DNA from: Porogramme epimiltina
Lineage: Eukaryota > Basidiomycota > Agaricomycetes > Polyporales > Polyporaceae
Direction: 5' to 3'
DNA: 57,672 nt
Assembly (NCBI GenBank): GCA_900155495.1
Contig: FTLJ01000212.1
Span: 1-57,672, forward strand
Under the pieces are notes generated by a model. That model saw only the letters and a list, made by a program, of their open reading frames with translations, had not been told where the DNA came from and made no database searches. Positions 45,852 through 57,672 of this stretch are shown one piece after another. Within the stretch, counting starts at the first letter, position 1; the number at the start of each line of letters is the position of its first letter. The position numbers and the translations under genes were made by a program.

Positions 45852-48752
45852 GGTGGGTGCTAGTCGTCTTTGGGGCCTTGTAGGGAGGGTCGCGACGACG
45901 AGAGCCTCTTGAGGGGGCTACTTGACCCGAGCCCTTGGCCTTCGGAAGACCAAGGGTTCTGTGTGGTCTGCCGATTGCGTTTGCTACCAACGCTACGGCT
46001 TGGACGTGCGCGGAGGACATGGAAGTGCCACCCGACGTACCCGTTCCTCTAGCCGATGACATAGACCAAGGGGGGCGAAACGACATCCGGACCCGGGGGC
46101 ATACCTAGGGCACTTGATCAGAAACTGTCCGCCACACCGCCGCACTAGCCGCGTTACGAGAAGAAGGGTCCGGAGGGGTACTGCTAGTGCCCGGGGCTCG
46201 CGCAGCGACTCGCACGCGCCCGTGGGTCCTCGAGAGGCTTGGGAACATATCGCCAGCTGCGGCGCACCCACGACTGATCTTCTGATGAAGCTTCGTGGCG
46301 TCCCCCCCGCCCACTTATCCAACTTCTACGAGACCGCTGAGTGCTCGGCGAAGGAGCGAAGGGCGGCGAAAGAGCCACAACCCTCGGAGGCTCGGAGACG
46401 ACCTGCTCAGCCGCAGGCGGCACACCCAAGTTCTAACCTCGGGTCGGCCGTCAAGAGCGCCACACCCCTTCTATGTCAACCCAGACCCTCCCAGCCCACA
46501 CGCATGGACAAAACCGCATGAGACGTAAAGAGCAATGTGCTCACCATTCATTCGTCGTGGCGGCCCGCCCTCGGCTCCTTGATTCTGTATCATAGAACAG
46601 AAACTTGGATAAGTTCGGTGTGACTGTGCTTGATAGGTTACATATTCCAGGGCGACGGGGTCGGAGACAAGAAGAGGCAAGGTCAATGGAAGTGCAGAAG
46701 TGCAGAGTCTACGCGGACGGTTCGCGGAGAAGGCTCGGGGGCACCGCAAAGCGCCCGAGGGGCCTGGAGGAGGTGACATAAACGCGTTATGTCACGCGTT
46801 TTGGGCGCCTTTCCGCGCATGTCCGTAATGATTGTCAGGACTCAGGAAATCATTGACGCAGACAGGTCTTGTCAATCACACCCTCCTACACAGTGCATGC
46901 GCTCGCTAATTAGTGGGTGTATGAAGATATATTCTCGAGTACAGTTTTGAGGTTCAAACAAAACCACCCCCAGGCCTCCCCAACGGCCAGAAACAACCAC
47001 ACTACCGATACGGTTTCATCGCCGCGCATTTACCGTTGGTAGGCTGGGAGTGTCCGGGGATTCACATAAGGAGCTACGAGGCAATGCGCACTAATGTAGC
47101 AGTTCGGATGGACCTTGACGTAGAGTTCAGCCACTGACCTTTACGATGAATTTCCCAACCAATGACAGGGCGTCTCAATCCATCCCGACTCCCCGGCAGT
47201 CAAGCCAGACGACGACCACATCTCCGCAGGTCTTCTATGGAGATCAGAACGTTGAGAAGGATCTATGTGGTCTGGCCGGGGAGCCTCTAGGTACGCACAG
47301 CACACAGACCGCACGGCGTACCCCCGGGAGGGGAAACCTTGGACACCGTCACTGTCCGCGAGAGTACGTCAACATTAACCCGCCTCCCTCGCATTGTCGA
47401 AAACAACTTACGAAATCATCCTCGGATACCCATCACTTTCTTCATCACAACATAAACCATATCTCCTTTAGAAGGGGGAGGCCCATTCGTCGCCACTTAG
47501 AACCACGCATAGGCAACAGGAGCATATGGGAGAACACTGCGGATACGATTCTATTCGCATCCCCGACAGTCGCGACTTGCGAATGGGTTGCTGCCAATGA
47601 GTTACGCAATCAGTGTGGCGTAGTCGCTACAAAACGCGCTTGAGCACTGCGTGTCTGATGCGCACGAAGGGAGCGATGGGAGCGAGACGTACCATCTATT
47701 GTGGGAGATTGTGCCGCACGCCAACGCGCAGCGCGGGCAAGAGCTCCCGGAGAGACGTGATGTAGGTGAGATTGATGTTCTTCACACAGACCTATTCACA
47801 AGTTACGCCACCTAAGGGGAAATGCGGGCGTAAGGGCGCGGGTATTCGCTGCGCGAGGGTAGGAGGATGATAAGGAGTCGCGTACATACCACTGCAGCTC
47901 GCGACATGCATGAAAGACTCTTGCATTTCATTGTATAGCGCTGACGTGTAGGAGGTGCGGCCATTGGAAGTGTGGCGCAATGAGCTGCAGACGGTATGGC
48001 TTGCTCGTAGCTCTTAGCATGAATATCTGCACTAAGAGGGGGACTTGAAGGTGTGCATGACGATCACCGCGTATCGAGCAGGGTAATTTCTCGGATCACT
48101 TGGACGAGCTTGTCACAGATTCTCCGTAAGGCCATTCTAGGCTTGAGGGGAGGGACCATAGCAATGGCGGGGAGGGGAGGAGCAGGCGACGGGGCATGGT
48201 GACCGTGCTTGAGCGCCAATTGATGACAGAGCCATTTTATAAACTCCGCTTCAACACACGTGGCCTTCTCCCCTTGCTCCAAGAGCGGCGACGGGAATAA
48301 GATGAGCTCCGCCGCAAGGAGGCATCCCTTGAAGTGAAGTGAACTGGTGAGTCCAAAACGCACCCTTCTACGACTCGGAGCAGTCAGTGCCCTGAGGACT
48401 CATTTCACTTTCTTTGCCCATGTAAGTCTCGCACCCTCCCTGTGGGCTTGCGGTCTTCTAATGCCCGCACAGCATCTACGGTCTACATCCCCGGGAAAAA
48501 ACGACTCGCAGTTCCACTTGATGTGCGCTCATGATCAACACGAGCAGTTGTGTGTGTTGCAGACTTTACAAAGCACATTCCGCCAATCAATATCCTCCGG
48601 AACGGTGTACGAGCACGGCCTGCGACTCCGCTCGTGGGCCTCCCGGCACGGCAACCCCGAGCGCTCGCCCCACGCCGTCCCCGAGGAACTCATAAAATAG
48701 CCTCTGATGTCTATGAGACCAACCCCAACTCACCCTTCATCTGGTGAACACG
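45852..48752. other. Gene-poor stretch left of the P450 gene
   Basis: Contains the promoters of copy F (right to left) and of the P450 gene (left to right). The minus-strand frame 48064-48363 has a protein-like end (LRRICDKLVQVIREITLLD) and might be one exon of a decayed gene; I do not recognise it. The frames at 46114-46521 and 47146-47643 have no support. Confidence 0.4.
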
Positions 48753-51010
48753 ATGCTGCTATTAACTGGCCCTACGTTGCTCGGCGCAGTAGCTTGTGCA
48801 TATGTACGTCGTTCATTGTGACTTCTTCCGGTGAACGCGCTGATGAGGCTCTGCCTTGCAGGTCGCCCACAATGCGTTTCGGCGATACGAAACAACCTCT
48901 GTGCTCATTCACGTCTCTCTGTTGACTATTCCTCCCATGTGTACCATTCTCTACACGGCTCCTCAGTCGTTTACGGCTTCGCTGGCAGTGTTCCCGACCT
49001 ACCTCGTGTCTCTTGCAGCGTTCACTATACTCTACCGACTCTCCCCCTTGCACCCTCTGGCCCGTTACCCCGGTCCTCTGTCATGCAAAGCCACCAAGCT
49101 CCGCTATGCCATTCTCTCTCTATCTGGCCGCCAGCACGAGTTTATCCACGAGCTACACGAACGGTACGGCGACGTCGTGCGGATAGGTACGCTAGCCTTC
49201 GGCATTGCACCAGCATGCGGAGGGCCAACGCTAACACGCGGGCTAAAAGGTCCGAACGAACTCTCCATTCGAGACGCCTCCGCAATCACAACCTTACTTG
49301 GCGCGTCTGGCGTCCCGAAGGGCCCACGTAAGTGCTTCACCAAGCGGACCTCCGTTGGTCGGAACGCTAATGTGCTAACACCGACTCGTAGATCTGTGGG
49401 CTCGAATGCTCGACCACAAAGCGCTCATGATGATCGCGCTGCAGGATACCGCCCTGCATTTGCAGCGCCGGCGCCCATGGGCACGCGCGTTCACCTCCAC
49501 TGCAGTTAGAGGATACGAAGAGTTAGTTTCGAAGCGCGTCAAGCAGCTCATCGGAGAACTTGAGAAACAGAAGGGTCGGGTGGATCTCAATGAATGGTTC
49601 AAGTGCTTTGCGTACGCACTTCGTTTTACTCCACGATTCTTACCGCCAACGCGCCACATCATTGTTGCAGGTTTGACGTCATGTCAGACATGGTGTGAGT
49701 GCACCGCCTCCACGCGTTCGTCACTCTGAGACTCACATTACGACAGATTTGGTGGAGACTCCGACCTTCTCGGGGGTACCAACAAGAGCACATGGTGGAA
49801 GACCCAGGAGGCTGCAAACGCGTATGTCGTCCCTCGTGACTCTAGAATACCCTTCGAGTAGCATAACTGAGACTGCGTCACCGCTTCTAGCCCCGGAACA
49901 TTCTTCAGCCACCTCCCATGGCTCGGTGCCTACCTCCGCCCTCTGCCTCCCTTCAGCGGGCCGATTAATGCCCACCTTACAAACTGCCGCCAGCGAACCC
50001 TCAAACGGTTGCAACACGACTCCGAGACACGCGATCTGTTCTACTATCTTGTACGCCTTGCCTCCATCTCCTTGTAAAACATCCGCTTACTGCGCATGCT
50101 GTCTCTCGTGCTATAGAACAATGACGATATAGATGCACCCGCGCCGCCCCTCGAACAGCTCGCAGACGACGGGATTCTCGCCATGGGCGCGGGCTCGGAC
50201 ACAACGGCAAGCGCGCTCACGAGCCTGTTCTTCTGCCTGCTCGCGTATCCGGACGTGTGCGTACGGCTCCAGGGGGAGATTGACAAGTTCTACCCCCGGG
50301 GAGCGGACGTCCTCAACCCCGAGCACTATCGTGAGATGCCGTACTTGAACGCAGTGATGTGAGTTTTTGCGCTTCGTTTACCTCGTGGCAATCGCTGATT
50401 TAAACGCATATACCTTGTTCAGAAACGAAACTCTGCGTTTGTTCCCTCCAGTCCCTGGTGGAACACAGCGCCAGGTACCCCGCGATGGGCCGGCGGTAGT
50501 CGTGAACTCTATGTATGCACCTGCTTCGCTTATATATTGTCTAGCCTGGTAAGCTGACGCGTTACGTTTCGCAGCCATCTGCCCCCAGGGACATCCTTCT
50601 GGATGCACGTACACTCCATCCACCGCGACCCGCGCAACTTCTACCCCCACACGGATACCTTCTGGCCCGACCGTTGGCTCCTCTCTTCCACCTCTACCTC
50701 ATCCGAGGTGTCCGCGCCCCCGGAAGGCTTCACACACGCCGAGCATGCCTTTGTCCCATTCTCGCACGGCCCCATGAACTGCGTCGGACGCGCGTTTGCG
50801 TTGCAGGAAATGCGCGCAGTCGTGTGCGCGCTGGTGCGCCGCTTCGACTTTGGGAGGTGGGAGCTGCGGTTCGAGGACGGAGAGACGGCACGCGGGGAGG
50901 GCGAGCGGGCCGTGAGGGCGTACGAGCGTGGGTATAAGGACTATTTCGTCACGGAGCGGCCGGCGGTGGAGGTTGAATTGAGGGCGCGCGAGAATGATGG
51001 GAATATGTAA
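48753..51010 (+). CDS. Cytochrome P450 monooxygenase
   Basis: Haem-thiolate monooxygenase, probably anchored in the endoplasmic reticulum by its hydrophobic N-terminus. Ten exons: 48753-48803, 48862-49186, 49250-49327, 49392-49611, 49671-49694, 49747-49821, 49891-50050, 50117-50358, 50423-50512 and 50575-51010. The total is 1701 nt, 566 residues, phases all consistent. Motifs in order: YPGP hinge, I-helix MGAGSDTTAS, ExxR as NETLR, PERF-type FWPDRW, and the haem loop PFSHGPMNCVGRAFA with its cysteine ligand. The N-terminus with several hydrophobic segments before YRLSPLHPLARYPGP is typical of a large group of basidiomycete P450s often annotated as 'high nitrogen upregulated'. The substrate cannot be told. 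It stands alone here; no other biosynthetic gene is adjacent. Confidence 0.95.
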
Positions 51011-51465
51011 AGCGTTGGCAGGGTGTACAATCCTTATTTTGTGCGTGCCAGTGGCCATCTTGTCGTTGCTCATCGAATCAGGAACCGGATATTCTCTTCT
51101 CTGGGTACGCTGTTATCTCCTCTCTGTGGTCATAAGGATTGTTTTGTCACGGTGAGGCTAGCTGCGTGGGTTGATTTGGACGCGGGGCACAAGAAAAGGG
51201 GCTGAGGTACTCTAAACGCATGAGTCGGTGGAGTCGCGTTTGTCGCAAGGGATAATCAGCTGCATTCGGGTTTACGAGCCGTACATGATGAGGAACTATC
51301 ATACACGCTGTATAAATGCGTCTGCGAGCGCGGACGCGGGCGAGTTATATAGCGCAAACTCACAAATGTTCAATGCAAATGTATCAGAATGCTGCTACGT
51401 ATGCCACTGGTATAGAACCGTGAACCCCCGGAGTCCCACAGCGTTATTGCCACATTCCGTACCCC
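51011..51465. other. Convergent spacer between P450 and array copy G
   Basis: 3' flanks of both genes. A short patch near 51058-51108 resembles the ESGTGYSLLW exon of copies B-D (CGAATCAGGAACCGGATATTCTC), so a fragment of that subtype probably lies here. Confidence 0.45.
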
Positions 51466-53166
51466 TCAATGAGTATCCTGGCACTCGTGATCCTTGGGAG
51501 GTGGCGTAGGCGCAGGGTTCAACTCGGGTTTCGAGATGTCAAAGGCCGACGCGTCCCCGGAGACTAAGAAGACGCTAGTCATGGCACGTGTAGGAAGGTT
51601 CTCGTTGGTTTCGGGAAGAATATTACGACTGAGTGCGATTGAAGTAATTTGGTAGTTAAGGGCCATTTCCTCAATGCGGGATTTTTTTTCAGAAACTAGA
51701 AGTATGATTGCCGTAGGGTACATAGCCTGACAATATGCTCAACCAGTCAGCAATATTCATGTCACTGAGCACAACCTAACAGCCGACGTACGATAATGGG
51801 AACCAAGCATGCTTGGTATATGACTGAAAATATCGTCATATAGATTGGATGAAAGTCGTAGTTGCCTTCATTGCTCTGCACTTGCAAGAACGCGATGACA
51901 AGAATCTATGGTTTAAGGAACGCAGTGAGTAATTCGTACACAAACACGATCTCATAAGGTGATTACCCAGATGACACAGTACACGAGGCCGGATTCAGCA
52001 ATTATCGTCAATATTGCTCCAGCTGAGAATCGCGCTGTACCCATGCTCTTGAGATGACATCGAACGTCTCTCCTATATCTCCTGTGTTGCAATATCAGGG
52101 GAATTACCCAGGACGGTTTGCTGGTAGGACGCACCATGTCTTGTATGTGACCAATGCTGTTGCGACACCATTTGTCACGAGCGACAGAGCAGAAGCGGCT
52201 CTTCCGGACGGCGAGCCCTCAAATAGCTGCCCAATAGCATTCAACTGATCCCAGTGTTCATCTGCGCTACGAAGAATCCCAAACATCGCTCCTCCATAGG
52301 GGAACTCGCCGCCTTGTTTTAAATGGCCGGTAGCAAGTTCTATGATGTTGGTCAGGCTAGCAGCTGTTTCAACAATTATTATAGTAAGCCGTTATTGTAG
52401 CATTTCAAGTTGTTGAAGCTTACCCAGAGTTCCGAGGATGAGCAGCACCCCAACAAGCTTGATCGTTCTATTATTAGGGTACAGAGCTATTGTGCGCCAC
52501 CACACGATTGCATCGCCGACCGTGATCTGAGTTTCTTGACATGGGTATGTAAAACACCAACAGGGGTGACAATGGGTACACACGATCATTACTAGGGCCA
52601 TTGTGTTGAGGTAATAGGACGGGGCCTTCTGCACGTATGAACCCTGCATGCAGTCATATGGCGCGTTCATGCCGCCCTTCATACACGACAGATAACTTTG
52701 GACTTGATCAAGGCTGGCAGAAGCTCCTGCTACAGCTCCAAATACGTTTCCAATGACTCCAGCCCAGAAAATACAGGTGCTTGCTAGCATTATTAGTAGA
52801 GCTGCAAGGAGACAGTAGTGGGCTGCGTGTTTGACTTTGGTACTTCTACTCTTCGTTAGTCTTCTGTGCAGTTGATCCGGCCCCAAAATTTAGATGACAT
52901 ACGCAATGGCCCTGAAGGATAAGACACACAGAACGGAGAATATGCCTTTGAAGTTTAAGAGAACGAGTGAGTGCTGCATCAGTTCAGGATAGTTACTATG
53001 ACATACCTTCCATCACTGATGCCAACAAGACCGTAATGATAGCAGTGCGCAATGTCACCACGTAACCCTGAGCCTCAGTTATGTAGCTATGCGTCAGGGC
53101 CAGAGAGTTTTGGTATGCCTCCATCGAGCAAAGAGGCGAATTTGTCGAAGCATTGGAAAAGGACAT
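51466..53166 (-). CDS. Orphan seven-helix membrane protein, copy G (distant member)
   Basis: Eight-exon gene of the same family, separated from the main array by the P450. Exon 1 is 53166-53007 (160 nt), longer than in the others; exon 2 is again exactly 43 nt. Landmarks: CLLAALLIMLASTCIFWAG, a long loop with two or more cysteines, TVGDAIVWWRTIALYPNN, SLVTNGVATALVTYKTW, LTIIAESGLVYCVIW, and a last exon starting AMYPTAIILLVSEKKSR. A proline-rich tail follows, with stop at 51466. A second in-frame start upstream at 53238 is possible. Less GC-rich than copies E and F. Confidence 0.88.
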
Positions 53167-54944
53167 CCTACAATTGATGAGTTTTGAAGTCTCAGAGGGA
53201 CGCACAGACGGCAATGTCTTCTGGAGAGATATCCACAAAGTGGAAACTAGGGAAGTGTCAGCAGCAATTTACTTTTATGTTGACATGACATGTGGCCTCT
53301 TATATGTATCCTCATTGCGTAAAGGGCGCGTGTACGCAGCGTAGAAACCAATGATGCTCGGCCACCAGAAGCAACGTGCGATGTCCGGATTGATGAACTA
53401 CGCTGCGATTTCATTGCATTTGGCCTTCTATCTGCCGCCCAGAGTACAGGATTTACTTAGGCGATACGAAGGTCCTGTGCGTATGAACTTGGTTAGAATT
53501 GGCGTTTTCAGCACGAGAGATGTGCGGAGTACTGTGTCGAAACACCAGAGAAACAGGAGGAGCTTACGGACCTGCTTACAAGGTACGTAGGCGCGGACGC
53601 CACCTGCGCTCACCAGTGAGGGCATGGGCGGAGACAAAGCGTCCATCGGCTAACTCAAGCAGCCCAGCATCCGGAACGTACCAATCCCAGGCTGTTCACC
53701 TGCCAGTGTCAGTGCCCTCCGCTGTCGTTCATCTCTTCATCCCACCCTAACTTCTAGATCTCGTCTGCCACCTCGACGTCACCTCACCGGACTCATAACC
53801 TGACACGCACCCCACTTATTCGAAGAGACGCAGCAGCCGTCCAAGGTACCCAGTTATTAAGCGCTCATAGCTCTTCCAGCGTCTTTCCTATTAGCGTGTT
53901 GAAGCCTCCTATCTCTAGGTCCTTTGGGCACCTTACTGGGCCTCTCGACTGCAGGCAGAGTCGTTCGCGGGACTGGATATGTTAACGAAGGGAAGTGGAG
54001 GGAAGTGTTCGAACTCGACCATTTGTGGCCTATTTGATATGACAGCGTAGTTGAGCGATGCGGTAGATGACATCGGGCTTCAAGCTTCAAGCTTCAAGCC
54101 TTGTGTAAGATGAGGGAGATGGGAGGACGAGTGACACTGGTCGCCGGGGACGGGCCGGTCGGCCATTATCGAGCGGGTGGCGCGAGCGGCAATAGCCGGA
54201 TCTCCGCACGGATTTTTAATCTCCGTCAAAGTGGTGCCACAGACACGTCAGGACGCGTTGACGAGCCCGAAGTGGTCTTCGAGTCTTCGACTGGTGTATG
54301 TTTGAGGGTCTCCTCATAGGAGCCCCACTCACCGTGCACGCGTCAATGGACAGAAGTCGTCGTCTTGTGATATCCACTGTACGGTGCTCCGGATTGCTCA
54401 ATACTGAGTGTCATGAGTAAAACTGTAAAAGTGGCGCTAGGGAAGTTGAAGTTGCTCAATGCTGCATTGAAAATTCAAAGGATGTCTACACGGGTTCGAA
54501 GACAGGACGACAGAGGCAGCAGAGATAATCCGACTCACCAGCTCTGACGAGCAATGCCATATCCGGGCCAGGCCACTTCGGCGCTATTCCTTCTCGCCGG
54601 TAAGAATTTCTACTGAGGAGACCTCAAACATCGTCAACCAAAGTATACGACCCCTTGGGAGCAAGTCGTACACTTCGGAAACACCCGGGTTTTATCTTCG
54701 CTCCAAGCTCCGGACGTCTGGACCGGAGACTATGGAGAGCTGGCGGTTCTTCGAGTCGTGCGTTTGAGGCTCTAGACTTCAAGTTTACGCGTCAATAGAC
54801 AGAAGTCGTCATCTATTGTATGACGCCCGGAATCGCTTAGCACGGAGCTTTATGGGCAAAGGTGACGAAGTGGCTCGATGCTGTGTTGCAAGGATATCTA
54901 CAAATGAAGTACAAGGGTCTGGAGATAGGATAGCAGAAGCATCG
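53167..54944. other. Spacer with a diverged direct duplication
   Basis: No gene recognised. From 54340 to 54490 and again from 54787 to 54903 the sequence shares the order ACGCGTCAAT(A/G)GACAGAAGTCGTC, a TGTATGAC/GTGATATCC-like patch and ...GGATATCTACA, a diverged direct repeat. CTTCAAG words are tripled near 54078-54098. The rest shows nothing. Confidence 0.45.
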
Positions 54945-56241
54945 TTAGCTTAAAGCCGCGAGACGGGCCAACACGTAGGCGAGCACGCCCGCGGACCCGC
55001 CATCTTCGGCGAGCACCGTGCCCTCCTCCACTTCGCGTGCCAGCGTCTCCTCGCACTCCGTCGCGCCCGACATGTGCGCGACTTTGCACCACGTGGCGTG
55101 GATCTCAAGGTACCTGGGGTCGGGCAGGGGCAGGTGCGCCGCGTCCGGACGGGGGAAGCCGGGCAGGTCGAGGGTGTGCACTGCGAACTGCACGGTGTCG
55201 CTGAGGCCATGGTAGCGGCTTGTGGGCGGATGCAGGTGCGTGGTGTAGGTGTGTTCCTGCTTACGATAGTCTGTGATCAACACGCGGAAGACGGTAGGGG
55301 CGCACGGGGGACGGACCTTGTCGGGGACGGCCTCGAACCAGAAACAGAGGTCGTGGAACTCAACGTGCAGGTCATGTCGCAGTGTTAGGACGTTGCGGAG
55401 CGAGTGGGACGCGGCACCTTGGAGCTCCTCTCGTATATCGCCGTAACCGAAGTGTGTGAGCATCGTCCATTCGCACTTCTGTTTGCGCTGTACGGACGAA
55501 CAAATGTAAGCGCGATCGCGACGAAGGATCAAATGGCAGCGCTTACCTCCGTTTCCAACTCGTCAAAGGGCGGAAAGCTTTCCGTCGAATCCGGGAGGAT
55601 GTGACAGGAATGCATATTGCCACCTATGAAGACGTTCTTCTCAAAAGCGTCTACGTGCGCTTTGTACACAGCAGCGTCGACGTAACCGCTAGCCATACAT
55701 CGGAAGCCATCTCTAATCAGAGCCTGCCAACATTCGGTGAGCGGCACGAATGGGGACATTTGGCAGAGCAAGTACGTTATGGTGTGCGTCAGAATGTGTC
55801 TTCGGGGTCTGAACTGGCTCCCCTTGTACCCAGGGTTGTGGGCTGTCGGATGGTGGGGAAGGTGCGTGGGCTTTGCGCCTCGCGACTGCGAAAGTGGGTT
55901 CGAGCGGACGGTGGAGGGTGAGGAAGAGGATGCTCACATAGGCGGGTAAAACGGTCGAAATAGCACTTGCCGAGCTGGGTGAGCTTGTCGAGTGCGAGGG
56001 GGCCATCGGCGTGGATGTTTTCCGCAGTGACCATGATGTCTGCATAAACAGATTCGCGCGCGGTTGGGGTGGGGGCATGGATGAGGAGAGCACCGAGGAC
56101 GCGGATGAGCATGAGGTCGAGGTCGTCGCCGTCGTTGACCGCATCCGCTTCGGCCGGGAGGACAATGTCGACATATGCGTGTTTTTGTGCGGACGTGAGA
56201 CAAGCGACGAGCTCGTCGTCGAAATGAGGCAACGGGGGCAT
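54945..56241 (-). CDS. HNH-domain protein (HNH_2 type)
   Basis: Probable nuclease-fold protein of a family abundant in Agaricomycetes, role unknown. On the minus strand the exons are about 56241-55954, 55877-55770, 55719-55553 and 55499-54945. The last includes a probable 60-nt in-frame intron near 55255-55314 (GTCCGT...AAGCAG). The N-terminal domain is helical. The HNH core follows: ALIRDGFRCMASG, then SCHILPDST with the first histidine, then the NVLTLRHDLHVEF stretch carrying the asparagine and last histidine. The C-terminal part has PLPDPRYLEIHATWCKVAH, as is usual for the family. A start 33 codons upstream at 56340 is possible. No frame break. Confidence 0.82.
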
Positions 56242-57348
56242 GGCGGTTCGTAGTCGCCACGGAGGAGATGGAGGGCGATGAGAGGGCAGGTAGACACCCT
56301 CGCAGTGTCCATGTTGATCTTCTTGCACGACCCCATCCATCTCAATGTTTCAAAACACGTGTATTAAGTCGTACTATGAAGGCCTCCGTGGGTGTAAAAT
56401 GGGCGAAGGGTATGCTATATGATTAGAAAGGAGAAAGCGTACGGGACGAGCTTGCTAATTTGCACGATCGACCACAGAAAACCAGAGGTACGGGGGCTCG
56501 ACTCGAGTACAGTCGACTGCGTGGACGACAGAGAATCCAACTGATAACGGACAAGAGGATGCAGAAAGAAGATCGGGAAAACTATGGCAGAGGCATGGAG
56601 GGGGCAGGGACGGGAGGCGAAAGGGTTGGGGGAGACGGAAAATACTGAGGTTAGACACGTACCTACGGCCTATATCCATGACCTATGCAGCAGCTATGCT
56701 AGTGACCACTCCTTTCTCGGTGCTCCCTTTCCCTTTCCCCTACGAAGGTTTGTGCGTCCCATGTGTCGTCGAGATGAGATTGGATCCTGAGCCAGGGCCC
56801 GGAGCCGATGAGGTATCTTCGGAAGTCGAGCATGTACCGCCGCAGGTATACTGGGAAGGCGCAGAGGGGGAAGTGGCAGACGGGTAGACGGGGCTTCAGG
56901 CCCAGTGAAAACCCGCCCGATTCTAGGGGATTAAGACAGGTTGAAGTCGATTAAGACCGATTAAGGCAGTTGAGCTCACCGTAAGTCTTACTCAATCACC
57001 CTGAGTCGTTATCAATCACGAACATTCTTATTTAATCAGAATTCAAAAATTGCGGGAGATTGGGAGAAGTTCAGCTTGATTCGCGCCGATTCACGCCGTT
57101 GTAACACCTATTTGGGAGTCTAGTAGAATATATTTTATTGCTACCTTCACGTGACCATACAAACCGCGTGCGTCCTCGCTCCCGCACTGCGCGTCCTCGC
57201 GCCGCGCGTCCTCGCGCGTCCTCGCGCCCGCGCTACCCGTTCCTGCTGTCCGTTCCCGCGCCCGCGCTACCCGTCCTCGCGCCCGCGCTGCCCGTCCTCG
57301 CGCCCGCGCTGCCCGTCCTCGCGCCCGCGCGGCCTATCCTCGCGCGTC
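56242..57348. other. Intergenic stretch with short repeats
   Basis: Holds the promoter of the HNH gene. A plus-strand frame at 56678-56887 might be a small protein but has no support. Around 56930-56975 the word GATTAAG recurs three times, with related GATT words near 57000-57090. A GC-rich minisatellite follows. Confidence 0.45.
57225..57345. repeat. GC-rich minisatellite
   Basis: The 21-nt unit CGTCCTCGCGCCCGCGCTGCC is repeated about four times with small changes, preceded by shorter CGTCCTCGCG units from about 57175. On the plus strand it would encode a PVLAPAL heptad, but it lies in the 3' flank of the minus-strand gene at the right edge, so translation is unlikely. Confidence 0.8.
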
Positions 57349-57672
57349 CTACTCCTCCCGCGCGATCTCCTCCGTCTCAGTCGCGCTCCCGCGTTGAGTA
57401 GAGGGGATGTCTTCGGCACCTTCCACGTCCGTATCAGCGACTGTATTCTCGGGAACCTGTTGGGCCTTGGCGAGGAGGCGCTGTGAGGCGCGCGGTTAGT
57501 TCAAAATAGTGAGTTAGAGTATGTACCACTTACTTTGCGCGCGGTTGGCGGCATTTTCTTGTACAGTTCGTTCCATTCCTGACTGGTACCCTTGCCGACC
57601 TTCTCATGATAGTACCAGTAGCGCGCGCATATAATCCTGTAAGTTCGGTGATTAGTAGACTCCATGAAGAAT
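57349..57672 (-). CDS. 3' end of a gene that continues beyond the right edge, unrecognised
   Basis: Two minus-strand exons join well: 57636-57534 and 57480-57349, with GT-AG intron 57481-57533 in phase 0. The first reads RYWYYHEKVGKGTSQEW and NELYKKMPP; the second is an acidic tail ending in TETEEIAREE and stop TAG at 57351-57349. An acceptor (CTTACAG) precedes the first exon, so more exons lie to the right. The composition is clearly protein-like. The family is not recognised. Confidence 0.6.

Noticed and set aside
45852..53166. P450 with its neighbours as a secondary-metabolite cluster
   Set aside because: No backbone enzyme such as a polyketide synthase, peptide synthetase or terpene synthase is nearby. 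The neighbours are orphan membrane proteins.
1..57672. tRNA or rRNA genes and CRISPR arrays
   Set aside because: No tRNA-like B box with a matching A box and no rRNA core sequence was seen. CRISPR arrays are not expected in a fungal nuclear genome and none was found.

Overview
The window reads as nuclear DNA of a basidiomycete fungus, most likely an Agaricomycete and possibly Polyporales. Genes are split by many short introns of about 50-65 nt. The families present are typical of that group: Dal5/Tna1-like MFS permeases, a Zn2Cys6 regulator with its zinc cluster at the C-terminus, DUF6534 membrane proteins, an orphan seven-helix membrane family, a long fungal P450 and an HNH-domain protein. 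All gene models were built by hand from splice signals, reading phase and comparison between paralogues inside the window. No database was searched.

Layout. 1-9124 (+): three tandem MFS permease genes with identical internal exon lengths. A decayed copy of the Zn2Cys6 gene lies between the second and third. 9494-10863 (-): the intact Zn2Cys6 gene. 10864-18158: gene-poor, full of degenerate minus-strand coding fragments and large direct repeats. 18159-26169 (+): three tandem DUF6534 genes cut into about 20 exons, several only 7-18 nt long. 26170-29650: repeats and relics of an unrecognised gene family. 30074-45851 (-): six intact genes of an eight-exon, seven-helix family plus two truncated relics; the last part looks like a two-gene unit repeated three times. 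45852-48752: no gene recognised. 48753-51010 (+): an intact P450. 51466-53166 (-): a seventh, divergent member of the seven-helix family. 54945-56241 (-): an HNH-domain gene. 57349-57672 (-): the 3' end of a gene that runs off the right edge.

Working together. The duplicated unit on the left was probably permease plus regulator, since a regulator relic remains inside the array. It would suit a local regulator of small organic anion uptake, but that is inference. Thirteen multi-helix membrane protein genes in 53 kb, from three families each amplified in tandem, mark this as a fast-evolving, lineage-specific accessory region. The seven-helix family, with its fixed 43-nt second exon and a D-A-[IV]-V-W-W-R motif, is the best candidate for undescribed biology here. 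Its function cannot be read from the sequence.
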